DNA from: CAYXDO01 sp964463485
Lineage (GTDB): Bacteria > Myxococcota > Kuafuiibacteriia > Kuafuiibacteriales > Kuafuiibacteriaceae
Length of the DNA: 64,000 nucleotides
Direction of reading: 5' to 3'
Assembly (NCBI GenBank): GCA_964463485.1
Contig: CAYXDO010000029.1
Coordinates: 17,199-81,198, forward strand
Under the pieces are notes generated by a model. The model was not told the DNA's origin, searched no databases, and saw nothing but the letters and a program-made list of their open reading frames with translations. The position numbers and the translations under genes were made by a program. Shown here in pieces: positions 43,537 to 52,128 of the stretch (its first letter is position 1; each line of letters begins with the position of its first letter).

Positions 43537-46518
43537 TCAGACTCCGAGCCCGCGCGTCCACGCCGAATAGAGCTCCGAAATCGAGACTTCAAATGAGAAC
43601 CCATCCGACGAGATCGTGAGGCGCGGCTCCTCGGTGACCCGACCGAGCGGAGTGGCCATCGACGCGAAGTGCGCCTCGAATGACGTACGATTCTCTGGCC
43701 GAACGCTCACGACGAATCGGCTCGGTGACTCGCTGAACAGCGTACGAATCAGGCCGAGCTCGCCCGCAAGCTCGATTTCGGCGCCGAGAGAAGCGCCGAA
43801 CGTCGCCTCCGCGAGGGCGACGCCGAGCCCTCCGTCGCTGAGATCGTGGCACGATTCGAGGAGCCCCATTCGGGTGGCCTCTCCAACGCGTACGTACAAT
43901 GCTCGAGCTTGGGCAGGCCGAAGCCTCGGGACTTCGTCCCCGAGCTGACCGGACAGCCGCAGCAAACACGAGCCTCCGAGCTCGTCACGGGTCTCACCGA
44001 GGAGGTACACAAAGTCCCCTCCTGCCTTCAGCTCGGTGGTGACCACCCGGTCGACGTCGTCGAGCCCCGCCACGACAGAGTACAGAATCGTGGGAGGCAC
44101 GGAGATCTTTCGACCAGCCGAGACGAAGTCGTTCTTCATGCTGTCCTTGCCGGAAGTCAGCGGTACGAGGTACTCGGTCGAGACGTCGTACAGCGCCCGG
44201 CACATTTGTACGAGCGCGGCGAGCTTCTGCTTTCCGTCAGGATTCCGGATCGAATCGAAGACCGAGTCTGGCACGCAGAAATTGTCGCAAGCAGACCACC
44301 ACGGCCCCTTCGGATCGTCGAGCCTGGGTAGCCTTCCGCCGACCGCGATGATTTGGCGGACCGCTTCGTCGAACGCGAGCGCGCTCATGGTGTAAGGGCT
44401 CAGATCGCCAAATCGCGGGCAGATCCCACAACTCACCGCGAGGCCCCGCTGACCATGATGATCTAGGCGCAGCACGGCGGCGTCCTGCGGCGAGCGCATT
44501 CTGCCTCCCATCAGCGCCTTGACGACACTCAATCCTTTCACTTCGTGGTCGTAGCGCCGAATGACCTCCTCGCGAGAACGAATGTCCAGACTCTCGAGGA
44601 GGGTCAGAAGGAGCGACTTGGCTTCTTGCGGGCCGGGGATCGAAGGCGCTTCCAGGGTCGGAGGAACCCACTCGGCCTGCAAACGCTTTCGCGGCACGCC
44701 ATCGTGCAGAAACTCGAGGTCGAGGAGCGCCACCCGCTTGCCCGCATGCAGCACCTCGAACAGTCCGGAGTCCGTGAACTCGCCGACGTCGCTGGCTTCG
44801 ACTTCCAACTCCGTCGCGAGCTCGAACAGCTCGTCGAGGTGGTCTGGTGAGACCGCCAGCGTCATTCGTTCCTGCGACTCACTCACCAGAATCTCCCAAG
44901 GCCGTAGACCTGGGTACTTCAGCGGAACGTGCGCCAGCTCGACGCGGGCGCCGCCCGAGAGAGTCGCGAGCTCCCCGACGGAGGACGACAACCCACCTGC
45001 CCCGTTGTCGGTCGTACATCTCACCAGACCCCGATCGCAGGCCTCGACGAGCAGGTCCGCGACCTTCTTCTGCGTGAAGGGGGAGCCCACCTGGACCGCG
45101 GTCCGAGGAGAGTTCTCGTCGATGCCGGCCGAGGAAAAAGTCGCACCGTGGATGCCGTCCTGACCCACCCGTCCGCCGACCATCACGATTCGGTCGCCCG
45201 GTTCGATCGCCTTGACCCACGCGGGACGCCCCGCCTGCGTCGAGGGTACGAGCGCACCCGTCCCACAGTAGACGAGCGGCTTGCCGGAAAATCGTCCGTC
45301 GAAGACGATCGCGCCGTGCACGGTGGGTACGCCGCTCTTGTTCCCTCCGTCTTCGATCCCCTTGATCACGCCGCGCATGACTCGGGCTGGATGGAGCTGG
45401 CCGGGCAAGAGCGGCTCCCCATAGTCAGGAGGCCCAAAGCACAGCACGTCGGTGTTGAAGAGCAGCCGAGCTCCGCCGATGCCCGTTCCGAGCGGGTCGC
45501 GGTTGTTGCCCAAAATCCCTGTGATCGCACCGCCGTAGGGGTCGAGCGCAGAAGGTGTGTTGTGAGTCTCCACTTTGAATACGAAGAGTCGCTCCTCGTC
45601 CACCCTGACCACGCCGGCATTGTCGCTGAAGACTTTGACGACCCAACTCTGCCCGTGGGCCTCCAGCTCGTCACACACCTTGCGCGTAGCCGCCCGGATG
45701 TAGGTATCGAAGAGCCCGTTCACTTCGAAACGCTCCCCTCGATGAGTGTCGACGTATTGGATCTCCGCCTGGAACTCCTTGTGTTTGCAGTGCTCGCTCC
45801 ACGTCTGAGCGAACACCTCCAACTCGACGTCGGTGGGTTCACTCGGCAATCCTTCCTCGGAACGACGCGACCGAGTTTGGGTCCGTGCGAAGTACGCACG
45901 AATCGCCCTCAACTCCGCCAGGTCGAGGTGAAGGACTCGCTCCCTCGCCAACTGAGCCAGCTGCTCATCGTCGAGGTCGAGCGAAACGGAAAACACCGTC
46001 GGATCGACGGCAAGCTCCACCATCGGCGCGTAAGGAGCGAACGCGGAGAGTGGGCCGGATAGGAAGAAATGGACGAGCGGGTTGCCCAGACCTTCGCGAG
46101 CGACGCGCGTGAGCACCTCCGCGTCGAGCGGTGCTTCGATCAGGAATAGGTCCTGCGCAAAAACGCGAAGCTCCTCGAGGGACCGACCTGCGTAGTCCGC
46201 CAGCGCGGTGTGGGCCGAGGAACCCTCGTCGTCGGTGACCCCTGGCAGACGCGAGACCAACACGAATCGGGTGAGCTCCGACTCCAGATCACTGCCCAAT
46301 CTCACTTCGTGCAGCAGAGGGTCGGCCAAGGCTGCCGTGGCCGCTTCGAGCAACCAGCGAGGCTCGACCTCGCCAACGACCGCAAACACCCGTCGGTGCT
46401 CGACCGCGCCCAGCTCGACGCCGAGGTCGCGCCTCACGGCCTCGGCCACTCGAGACCCCGCGCGACCTGAGTCGGACCTGGGCAGCAGTTGAACCAAGGT
46501 AATGGGGGCACGACTCAT
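43537..46518 (-). CDS. purL: FGAM synthase, large type lacking the glutaminase domain
   Basis: The protein has 993 residues. An N-terminal PurS-like region (~1-150) and linker lead to the first synthase half (FAQTWSEHCKHKEFQAEIQY, VVKVFSDNAGVVRVDEERLF, GGNKSGVPTVHGAIVFDGRF) and the second (RCTTDNGAGGLSSSVGELAT, PLTSGKDSMKNDFVSAGRKI, SCHDLSDGGLGVALAEATFG). It is therefore the large enzyme type (about 1300 residues when complete) with its C-terminal amidotransferase split off as purQ directly downstream. The structural ADP-site and ATP-site motifs look intact. It converts FGAR to FGAM (step 4). It begins 10 bases after the purM stop. Confidence 0.96.
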   Translation of the reverse strand: MSRAPITLVQLLPRSDSGRAGSRVAEAVRRDLGVELGAVEHRRVFAVVGEVEPRWLLEAATAALADPLLHEVRLGSDLESELTRFVLVSRLPGVTDDEGSSAHTALADYAGRSLEELRVFAQDLFLIEAPLDAEVLTRVAREGLGNPLVHFFLSGPLSAFAPYAPMVELAVDPTVFSVSLDLDDEQLAQLARERVLHLDLAELRAIRAYFARTQTRSRRSEEGLPSEPTDVELEVFAQTWSEHCKHKEFQAEIQYVDTHRGERFEVNGLFDTYIRAATRKVCDELEAHGQSWVVKVFSDNAGVVRVDEERLFVFKVETHNTPSALDPYGGAITGILGNNRDPLGTGIGGARLLFNTDVLCFGPPDYGEPLLPGQLHPARVMRGVIKGIEDGGNKSGVPTVHGAIVFDGRFSGKPLVYCGTGALVPSTQAGRPAWVKAIEPGDRIVMVGGRVGQDGIHGATFSSAGIDENSPRTAVQVGSPFTQKKVADLLVEACDRGLVRCTTDNGAGGLSSSVGELATLSGGARVELAHVPLKYPGLRPWEILVSESQERMTLAVSPDHLDELFELATELEVEASDVGEFTDSGLFEVLHAGKRVALLDLEFLHDGVPRKRLQAEWVPPTLEAPSIPGPQEAKSLLLTLLESLDIRSREEVIRRYDHEVKGLSVVKALMGGRMRSPQDAAVLRLDHHGQRGLAVSCGICPRFGDLSPYTMSALAFDEAVRQIIAVGGRLPRLDDPKGPWWSACDNFCVPDSVFDSIRNPDGKQKLAALVQMCRALYDVSTEYLVPLTSGKDSMKNDFVSAGRKISVPPTILYSVVAGLDDVDRVVTTELKAGGDFVYLLGETRDELGGSCLLRLSGQLGDEVPRLRPAQARALYVRVGEATRMGLLESCHDLSDGGLGVALAEATFGASLGAEIELAGELGLIRTLFSESPSRFVVSVRPENRTSFEAHFASMATPLGRVTEEPRLTISSDGFSFEVSISELYSAWTRGLGV

Positions 46519-46528
46519 ACGTTCCCGC

Positions 46529-47608
46529 TCAAGGGCCGAAGGCGACCTGGCCCAACTCAGCCCCTCGTGCTTCGATCACCAGCATCGGGCTCTCGTGAAT
46601 TCTTCCAGCCGCTCGCGCAGGAAACCCGAACTCACCCGCAATTCGAACGAGCGGCTCGACCTCAGACTCAGGCAGCACGACCAACATCCCGTTTCCCATG
46701 TTCCACGTGCCATAGGCAACTCGCGCAGACACCGATCCGAGGCTCTGCACGAATCGCATCGCGGGCGGAGGATCGAACAACGAGTCCAAAGAAGCGCCAA
46801 GTCCAGTGGGTCTCAGCACTCGGCGGAGCTTGGAAGGGATCCCACCGCCGGTGATGTGCGCGACGCCGTGAAGCGAGAGTCCTGCGGTCAGCGCGGCGTG
46901 AATGGCTCTGCAGAAAATTCTCGACGGACGGAGCAGCGCTGGCCCCACCGGAGTGCCATCGTCGAAGGCCGCCTCGTGCCATCGCTCGCCGAAAACCGCG
47001 GTCAGGACCCTGCGGGCCAACGAAAACCCATTGCTCCGGAACCCCAGACATTCGAGCGCCACCACAGAATCACCCGCTGTTATGCGACGACCGTCGATGG
47101 CATCTCTCCCCTCGGGCAATAATCCAACCGCCGTCGCGCACCAATTGAAATGCATTCCCGACCCATACCCGCCGATCCGATCGCCGAGCTCGGCGAGCTC
47201 GCCCCCGGCGACCGCGACTTTCGCCAGCGTCGCTGCGTCGTGAAGGCCCCGCATGAGTGCGTCCACCGTGGACTCATCGAGATGATCGACGTCGAGGATA
47301 TTCGCGAGGCAAGAAGGCTCGACGCCGTTGCAGATCAAGTCGTCGACGACCATCGCCACCAAGTCGTGGCCGAGCGTCTCATAGGTGCCGAGGCGCTCGG
47401 CGACTTCGATCTTGGTGCCGATGCCATCCGACGTCATGGCCAGGCGCTGATTTCCAAATCTCATCCCGACCGAAAACGGCGCAGCGAAGTCCGAGATCTC
47501 GCCCGCGCCGCCCGCACGCTGAGCGAACGTGCGCTGCGCCCAGCGGTACGCGGTTGCCGAACAGCGATCGCCAAGCTCGACGTCGATCCCGCTGCCCGGA
47601 GCGCTCAT
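46529..47608 (-). CDS. purM: AIR synthetase
   Basis: The protein has 359 residues from the ATG at 47608; an ATG 12 bases upstream (47620) is equally possible and neither has a good ribosome site. It closes the imidazole ring of AIR with ATP (step 5). LAMTSDGIGTKIEVAERLGT, HDLVAMVVDDLICNGVEPSC, GGELAELGDRIGGYGSGMHF, CLGFRSNGFSLARRVL and VAHITGGGIPSKLRRVLRPT are family motifs in order. It is the promoter-proximal gene of the nine-gene operon. The gap to the divergent DUF3095 gene (about 235 bases) should hold its promoter. Confidence 0.96.
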   Translation of the reverse strand: MSAPGSGIDVELGDRCSATAYRWAQRTFAQRAGGAGEISDFAAPFSVGMRFGNQRLAMTSDGIGTKIEVAERLGTYETLGHDLVAMVVDDLICNGVEPSCLANILDVDHLDESTVDALMRGLHDAATLAKVAVAGGELAELGDRIGGYGSGMHFNWCATAVGLLPEGRDAIDGRRITAGDSVVALECLGFRSNGFSLARRVLTAVFGERWHEAAFDDGTPVGPALLRPSRIFCRAIHAALTAGLSLHGVAHITGGGIPSKLRRVLRPTGLGASLDSLFDPPPAMRFVQSLGSVSARVAYGTWNMGNGMLVVLPESEVEPLVRIAGEFGFPARAAGRIHESPMLVIEARGAELGQVAFGP

Positions 47609-47730
47609 GCGGCGCGGCATAGCCGATCGTCGAGGCGAATTGAACCCGCCGATCGTTCGATGTGGACCGCTCCACCAAGTCCGGACGGGTTTACTCGTTC
47701 GCAGATCGTCGGATTATTGCTCATTCCACC

Positions 47731-47775
47731 ATCTGTGTGCTCTGTGGGCTTCGGCTCTGTGCTCTCTGCGGTTTC
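47731..47775. repeat. Short CTCTGTG-rich repeats between purM and the DUF3095 gene
   Basis: GCTCTGTG occurs at 47739-47746 and again at 47754-47761, with partial copies (TCTGTGTG, CTCTCTGCGG) on either side. The octamers are 15 bases apart. They sit in the divergent promoter region. Whether this is a regulator site, a small dispersed repeat or chance cannot be decided from one window. Confidence 0.3.
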
Positions 47776-47844
47776 TCCCGTGGTCACGAATTTGCGGGGA
47801 CCCGTACTTAGTGAGGCGATTCGTCGCTCGCGTTGGAGTTGTCG

Positions 47845-49014
47845 GTGACGAAGGACTTTTTCCGCGGGCTCACGCCCTTCACCGACTTCCTCGAATTCGC
47901 CTCGGCGAACGTCTACACACCGGTGCCCGCCGACGGTCACCTCATCGTGTCGGACGTCGAAGGCAGCACTCAGGCGATCGAAGCCGGTCGCTACAAGGTC
48001 GTGAACATGGTCGGCGCTTCGACGATCGCGGCCGTCATGAATGTGTACGAGTCGCTGGATCTTCCGTTTGTCTTCGGCGGAGACGGCGCGACGGTGCTCG
48101 TGGCTTCAGAGGAGCTGCCGAGAATCAAGGAGGCGCTGCGAGCCGTCCAGAGAAACGCAACCGAGGCGTTCGGCCTCAACCTCAGAGTCGGGATCGTCCC
48201 CGTTGCCGACGTGTACGCCGCACATCTAGAGCTCAGCGTGGCCAAACACGCCCTCGGGAGCAGCGGTCGCTGCCTCGCGTTCTTTCGGGGCGAGGGTGTG
48301 GATGCGGTAGAGCGGTGGGTAAAGGGTGGAAAATACTTGCTGGAGCCCGGCGCGGAGGCTGACCTCGGAAGTACACTCAGGGGCCTCTCATGCCGCTGGG
48401 CGCCCATTCAGAGCACGCGCGGACATACTCTTTCGATTCTCATCAAAGGTCGGTTGAAGAACGACGACGCAGCCCTGCGATCCGTCGCCCGCCGCATCGA
48501 CGAAATCGTCGATCTGTCGTCGCCCGACGCCCGCCCCGCGAACGCGGAATCCTTGGAGCCCGAGTCCCTAGCAGACGCAGCCGAGCTCGAAATCGCCATG
48601 CGGAGACTCCGGCCGAAACCCCTCTTCAAAGCTTCGGTCGCCGTCCAGATGGTCGCGGTCCGCGTGATGAGAAGATGGAATCTCAAGAGCGACGGAATTG
48701 GCTTTCAAGACTACATGCGCGACATCCCGCAGCACTCGGATTTCCGAAAATACGACGAGACACTGCGAATGGTGATCGACTGCACGGACGTGATGCGCGA
48801 ACGAATCGAGCAGCTGTTGCAGAGTGAGTACCTCGCCGGCCGAGTATTTTATGGAGTGCACGCGTCCAAGACTGCGCTCATGACTTGCTTCGTGCAGTCG
48901 CTCCAAAAAGGCGGCCACCTTCACTTCATCGACGGTGGCGACGGCGGCTACGCGGCCGCGGCCAGAGAGCTCAAGCGGCAGATCAAGGCGGAGCGAGGCA
49001 CGTCGATCGCATGA
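47845..49014 (+). CDS. DUF3095 family protein
   Basis: The protein has 389 residues from a GTG at 47845, chosen because GGAG lies 6 bases upstream; a TTG at 47833 is the alternative. It matches the DUF3095 pattern: FFRGLTPFTDFLEFASANVY, LIVSDVEGSTQAIEAGRYKV, VNMVGASTIAAVMN, PFVFGGDGATVLV and LRVGIVPVADVYA. The first part resembles class III nucleotide cyclases (VSDVEGST, FGGDG), and the C-terminal ~150 residues (DYMRDIPQHSDFRKYDETLR, MVIDCTDVMRERIEQLL) are a separate domain. Biological role unknown; a nucleotide-related activity is possible because of the cyclase-like residues. It faces away from the pur operon. Confidence 0.9.
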   Translation: MTKDFFRGLTPFTDFLEFASANVYTPVPADGHLIVSDVEGSTQAIEAGRYKVVNMVGASTIAAVMNVYESLDLPFVFGGDGATVLVASEELPRIKEALRAVQRNATEAFGLNLRVGIVPVADVYAAHLELSVAKHALGSSGRCLAFFRGEGVDAVERWVKGGKYLLEPGAEADLGSTLRGLSCRWAPIQSTRGHTLSILIKGRLKNDDAALRSVARRIDEIVDLSSPDARPANAESLEPESLADAAELEIAMRRLRPKPLFKASVAVQMVAVRVMRRWNLKSDGIGFQDYMRDIPQHSDFRKYDETLRMVIDCTDVMRERIEQLLQSEYLAGRVFYGVHASKTALMTCFVQSLQKGGHLHFIDGGDGGYAAAARELKRQIKAERGTSIA

Positions 49015-49039
49015 CCCGGCGTAGCCGGCCGCGCCATCT

Positions 49040-49690
49040 CTACCGAATCGTGTTCGTGCGGAGCTCGATCTCGCGGCCCTTCGGCTGGCGGTAGCGTCTC
49101 GATACCCACTTTGCCCAACGCGCTCCCTGACGATCGATCGCCTCCACGATGATCCCCTCGGCTCGCCCCCGCGAGAATTGGGATGGGTTCTTGACCAAAG
49201 AGCCGAGGGATTGCTGGCCGATCACACCCCGAAAGTGAGGCTCGACCACCGCGAGGCCGCGCTCCTTCACGCGTGCGTTGCCTTCGTCCCTGGGTTGCTG
49301 ACGCCCTCGCCGGTCGCGGATCCCGTGAAACACCAACGCAGCGGGCAAGCTGTCGTACCGCAGCACGAGTCGATGGAGCAGCCACTCACCGTAGAGGTGA
49401 GATCCGTCGCGCACGAGGGGCTCGAGCAAGTCTTCGTGGACGCGGACCCAACGGCGCGCAGCCCTCAAAATTCGTCCATCGAGCGCTTCGCGCCACTCGC
49501 GTTTCATGTCGACATCGACGCCGCCGCCCGGGTCGAGCGCCACCGTCAAACCCACTCCGTCGAGCTTCTCGACGATCACGACCGGCGAGGCGAAGAACAA
49601 AGGAAGCTCACTCTCCGGGACCTCCAGGTCGTCGTTGCCTCGCCGGCTGCTCGGGAGGTGCGGAACTCTCGGCAAGGAATGAAACCTCAC
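49040..49690 (-). CDS. RNA ligase family protein
   Basis: The protein has 216 residues from a GTG at 49690 that overlaps the upstream gene's stop (GTGA). It belongs to the nucleotidyltransferase ligase superfamily: motif I VVIVEKLDGVGLTV with nucleophile Lys42, motif III-like DGSHLYGEWLLH, motif IV SRGRAEGIIVEAID and motif V ARWAKWVSRRYRQP. All core motifs needed for adenylylation are present. It is compact and lacks a C-terminal extra domain, so it is like Rnl2-type RNA-repair ligases reduced to the catalytic core. The coupled upstream phosphotransferase may be a functional partner. RNA sealing is the expected activity; substrate unknown. Confidence 0.82.
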   Translation of the reverse strand: MRFHSLPRVPHLPSSRRGNDDLEVPESELPLFFASPVVIVEKLDGVGLTVALDPGGGVDVDMKREWREALDGRILRAARRWVRVHEDLLEPLVRDGSHLYGEWLLHRLVLRYDSLPAALVFHGIRDRRGRQQPRDEGNARVKERGLAVVEPHFRGVIGQQSLGSLVKNPSQFSRGRAEGIIVEAIDRQGARWAKWVSRRYRQPKGREIELRTNTIR

Positions 49691-50622
49691 GGGCGGCCCT
49701 CGATCGGCAAACTCACTTCGACGTCCAAGATCTCGCTGAGTCTGGCCTTTAGGCTTTTGACCCGCTCCGGGTCCGGAGCCCGAGCTGTCATGATGCGGCC
49801 AGCAGAGACGTCCGATACCCATCGGATCGCAGAGAGGACGAGCCCAAGTCGGACGGGATCCAAGATGGAAAGGGCGCGATCGAGGGTCGCGTCGTCTCCC
49901 GACGCTTCTGAGTACGCATCGAGCAAGACGAACGTCCCGTGCCGATCGAGTCGCTCGTAGGCGACGGTGCGCGCCAGATCGATCGCTGGATCGGCCCGAC
50001 CGGCGAGCTCGAAGTCGATGAACGTGATCGTGGCGCCGTCGAAGAACACGTTGGGACGGCGAAGATCTCCGTGGCAGAGTACCGAAGGGGCGTCCGAGTC
50101 GTCGATGGCGCGCAGGCGGGCGCCTCGAAGTCTCTTTTTCGCCACATTCGCGATCCTGGCGGACAACACACCACGATCCGAGAGCAGCTGGAGGACGATC
50201 TCCGCCTCCCGGAGCACGCTGGCCACGGTAGCCCCTCCTGGCAGCGGTCTAAGTCCGTCGGAGGAGACTTCGTGGAGCTGAGCCATGGCCTTGCCGACGC
50301 TCTCGAGGTTCGAGTGAGCCCACGATGATCGCGCTCGTCCAGGCGCTCGTGCGATCACGAGGAGGTCCGCTGACTTGGTTGGCGCGAGCGCAGGAACACG
50401 AAGTCCTTCGCTGGACTTTGCGAAGCGCCTCGCGGCGTCGATCGCCTGGACCTCGGGCTCGATCGTGCGACGCGGATCGATGGGCAGCTTGGCGAAACGA
50501 GTCTCGTCGATAGCCACGACGAGGTGTCGGCCGGACTCACTCGTCGGAAGAAAACGAAGGCGCGACGCCGCAAAGAGCGTACTCAGACGAGCCGAAGCGA
50601 CCGCTCGGGTGAGTTTGCCCAA
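49687..50622 (-). CDS. Phosphotransferase (aminoglycoside phosphotransferase/choline-kinase fold)
   Basis: The product has about 311 residues from a TTG at 50622; the start is uncertain because no good ribosome site is seen, but longer frames would cross the terminator hairpin at 50635-50660. Kinase-like motifs are VLCHGDLRRPNVFFDGATIT (catalytic HGDLxxxN) and FIDFELAGRADPAIDLARTV (metal-binding Asp). An N-terminal nucleotide-binding lobe is present but divergent (HLVVAIDETRFAKLPIDPRR). Such enzymes phosphorylate small molecules, sugars or proteins. It overlaps the RNA ligase start by 4 bases, so the pair is co-translated. The resistance-type fold name does not imply drug resistance here. Confidence 0.8.
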   Translation of the reverse strand: MGKLTRAVASARLSTLFAASRLRFLPTSESGRHLVVAIDETRFAKLPIDPRRTIEPEVQAIDAARRFAKSSEGLRVPALAPTKSADLLVIARAPGRARSSWAHSNLESVGKAMAQLHEVSSDGLRPLPGGATVASVLREAEIVLQLLSDRGVLSARIANVAKKRLRGARLRAIDDSDAPSVLCHGDLRRPNVFFDGATITFIDFELAGRADPAIDLARTVAYERLDRHGTFVLLDAYSEASGDDATLDRALSILDPVRLGLVLSAIRWVSDVSAGRIMTARAPDPERVKSLKARLSEILDVEVSLPIEGRP

Positions 50623-50634
50623 ATTCGCCGACGA

Positions 50635-50660
50635 CGGCCCGCCGACACTCCGGCGGGCCG
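50635..50660 (-). terminator. Perfect GC-rich hairpin downstream of the 50679 gene
   Basis: CGGCCCGCCG at 50635-50644 pairs perfectly with CGGCGGGCCG at 50651-50660 around a 6-base loop. It lies 18 bases after the stop of the minus-strand gene at 50679-51056 and before the phosphotransferase start. A T-run is lacking, so it may be a weak terminator or an attenuating stem. Confidence 0.5.
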
Positions 50661-50678
50661 CGTCACGCGAGGAAGGTC

Positions 50679-51056
50679 TCAGCCCCAATACGAGTAACCC
50701 GTGGAGTTTGCCTTCACGTCGTTCCGGATCTGCTTGACCAGGTCCGCGATCGTGCCGGCCTTCCCATCGAGCTTCGGCCCGAACGCGTCCTTCAGCTCGG
50801 CGCGAGCGGCGTCGGTCAGGGCCCACTTGCCGTGATCTGAGTTCTTGACGATCGCCTTCGCGGTGCGAGCGAGGACGTTGCGGTCCGCGGCCAAGCCCTT
50901 GGAGCTCGTGGAACCTTCGTACTCATTGATGAGGGCGTTCTTCATCATCGAAACCAGCTCTTTGGTCTCGTTCTTGCTGATGGTGTTGCCCGACTTGTCG
51001 TAGTCCTTCGCCCTCGAAAGAGCGGGTTGATAAACCCCGTTGCGCGTAGTGATCAT
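50679..51056 (-). CDS. Hypothetical protein with EF-hand-like loop
   Basis: The protein has 125 residues (MITTRNGVYQPALSRAKDYD). It is polar, rich in Lys, Asn, Ser and Asp, lower in GC than its neighbours, and has no signal peptide. AKDYDKSGNTISKNETKEL resembles a calcium-binding loop (D-x-D-x-S-G) but with one extra residue before the usual Ile and Glu, so binding is uncertain. The C-terminus GYSYWG is unusual. The start is supported by an AGGA-type site just upstream. The gene is divergent from the 51164 gene. No family recognised. Confidence 0.65.
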   Translation of the reverse strand: MITTRNGVYQPALSRAKDYDKSGNTISKNETKELVSMMKNALINEYEGSTSSKGLAADRNVLARTAKAIVKNSDHGKWALTDAARAELKDAFGPKLDGKAGTIADLVKQIRNDVKANSTGYSYWG

Positions 51057-51135
51057 CAGTTTCCTCCTGGTCGCTTGTCTGCGACGGAATCGTTTTCGGT
51101 GGACTCGCCTACATGTTGCCGAAATATACGCATCG

Positions 51136-51161
51136 GTCCTACATAGGCACCGATATAGGAC
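51136..51161. promoter_or_regulatory. Inverted repeat overlapping the start region of the 51164 gene
   Basis: GTCCTACAT (51136-51144) and ATATAGGAC (51153-51161) are inverted repeats matching at 8 of 9 positions with an 8-base spacer. The right arm contains the AGGA that would serve as ribosome site for the ATG at 51164. A protein bound here could block expression of this gene, and possibly of the divergent one. The binder is unknown. Confidence 0.4.
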
Positions 51162-51163
51162 AC

Positions 51164-51808
51164 ATGGCGACGATGCGAGCGCAAGATCCGGCTCAGGACC
51201 CCATCGTGGTTCGGCTTCGGGATCAATCCGTCGAAGAAACCCTTGCCACGTATATCGACCTGGTGGCGGGGAGCCCGGACAAGGCCGATGTTGCCGCTCT
51301 AGCGCTTCGAGAGCAAGGGCGCCTGGGACGTCTGAAGGAGAGCCATCTCGATATGCTGATCAAGTGTGTCGAGCTCGCGCCCAATCTGCTCTGCCTAGGG
51401 CACCTCGCCAAGGCTTTGGCTGCCATGGGTCGCAAGGCCATGAAGGCGTCCGACGCTCTGGTACAGAAGCTCGGCCCCATGGTGATTGCGGACGACGTGG
51501 AGTACTGGTCGTTTGACGGGGCGGTGTGGGCCCTGGGTTACCTCGGTGGAGCGAAGGTTTCGTCGTTCCTGGACACACTCGCCAAGGAGCCCCAGCTTCG
51601 TTCGGTTCGCTCGCCCGTGTATCGGGGGGTTATGCCTAGGCCGGCGCGTCAGAAGCAGTTCGCGAGCGCGATCGCGGGCGCGCGAGGTCTGGCTGAGAAG
51701 TCCGACCCCGGCTTGTGGCGGACGCGAATGATCACGACGCCTCTCACGCGTCCGGCACAAGCGAAGAGCACCGGCAGGGCCTGGGACGTGCGAGCCGCAG
51801 TCGCCTGA
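51164..51808 (+). CDS. Helical-repeat (HEAT-like) hypothetical protein
   Basis: The protein has 214 residues from the ATG at 51164. It is mostly helical with repeated hydrophobic patterns (LATYIDLVAGSPDKADVAAL, KCVELAPNLLCLGHLAKALA, SFDGAVWALGYLGGAKVSSF), which resemble HEAT/PBS-lyase-like repeats. The Arg-rich C-terminus (WRTRMITTPLTRPAQAKSTG) looks disordered. No catalytic motif is visible; a protein-binding role is most likely. It is divergent from the 50679 gene, with an inverted repeat at its start. Confidence 0.6.
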   Translation: MATMRAQDPAQDPIVVRLRDQSVEETLATYIDLVAGSPDKADVAALALREQGRLGRLKESHLDMLIKCVELAPNLLCLGHLAKALAAMGRKAMKASDALVQKLGPMVIADDVEYWSFDGAVWALGYLGGAKVSSFLDTLAKEPQLRSVRSPVYRGVMPRPARQKQFASAIAGARGLAEKSDPGLWRTRMITTPLTRPAQAKSTGRAWDVRAAVA

Positions 51809-51870
51809 GCTCTGGACGGCTTCCTAACTTGGACCAAAGACGGTCGGCGAAAAGGGCGGACCGTTTGGAC

Positions 51871-52128
51871 TCACTGTTTGCAGACGACGACGGCCGGAGC
51901 GGTCTCCTGGTTCAGACAACCGTTCGGGCATGACAACGTCGCACAAGCGGCGTCGCTGCTATCGAAACACTGCCCGCCGGCCACGAACTGAGTCGGGCCG
52001 CAATTCGTGGCAACCGGCGCATCAGCGGCCGGAGTTGCGGGTGAAGCGGTCTGCTTGCTCGATCCGGAGCAAGCGAAGGCGCCGATGAGAAGTATGGGTG
52101 CAGCGAAGTGAACGAGCCGACGATTCAT
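51871..52128 (-). CDS. Small Cys-rich lipoprotein
   Basis: The protein has 85 residues from the ATG at 52128, with GGAG 8 bases upstream. The signal MNRRLVHFAAPILLIGAFAC ends in a lipobox (G-A-F-A-C), followed by a Ser/Ala/Pro linker. The mature domain has six or so cysteines (NCGPTQFVAGGQCFDSSDAA, CATLSCPNGCLNQE), likely disulfide-bonded. This is a common myxobacterial small-lipoprotein style. Function unknown; location at the periplasmic face of a membrane is inferred. Confidence 0.75.
   Translation of the reverse strand: MNRRLVHFAAPILLIGAFACSGSSKQTASPATPAADAPVATNCGPTQFVAGGQCFDSSDAACATLSCPNGCLNQETAPAVVVCKQ

Noticed and set aside
47609..47844. Purine riboswitch upstream of purM
   Set aside because: No purine-aptamer three-way junction or conserved loop sequences could be traced on the minus strand.
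50679..51056. Confident EF-hand calcium-binding protein
   Set aside because: The loop has an extra residue before the Ile and Glu positions, so the match is degenerate.
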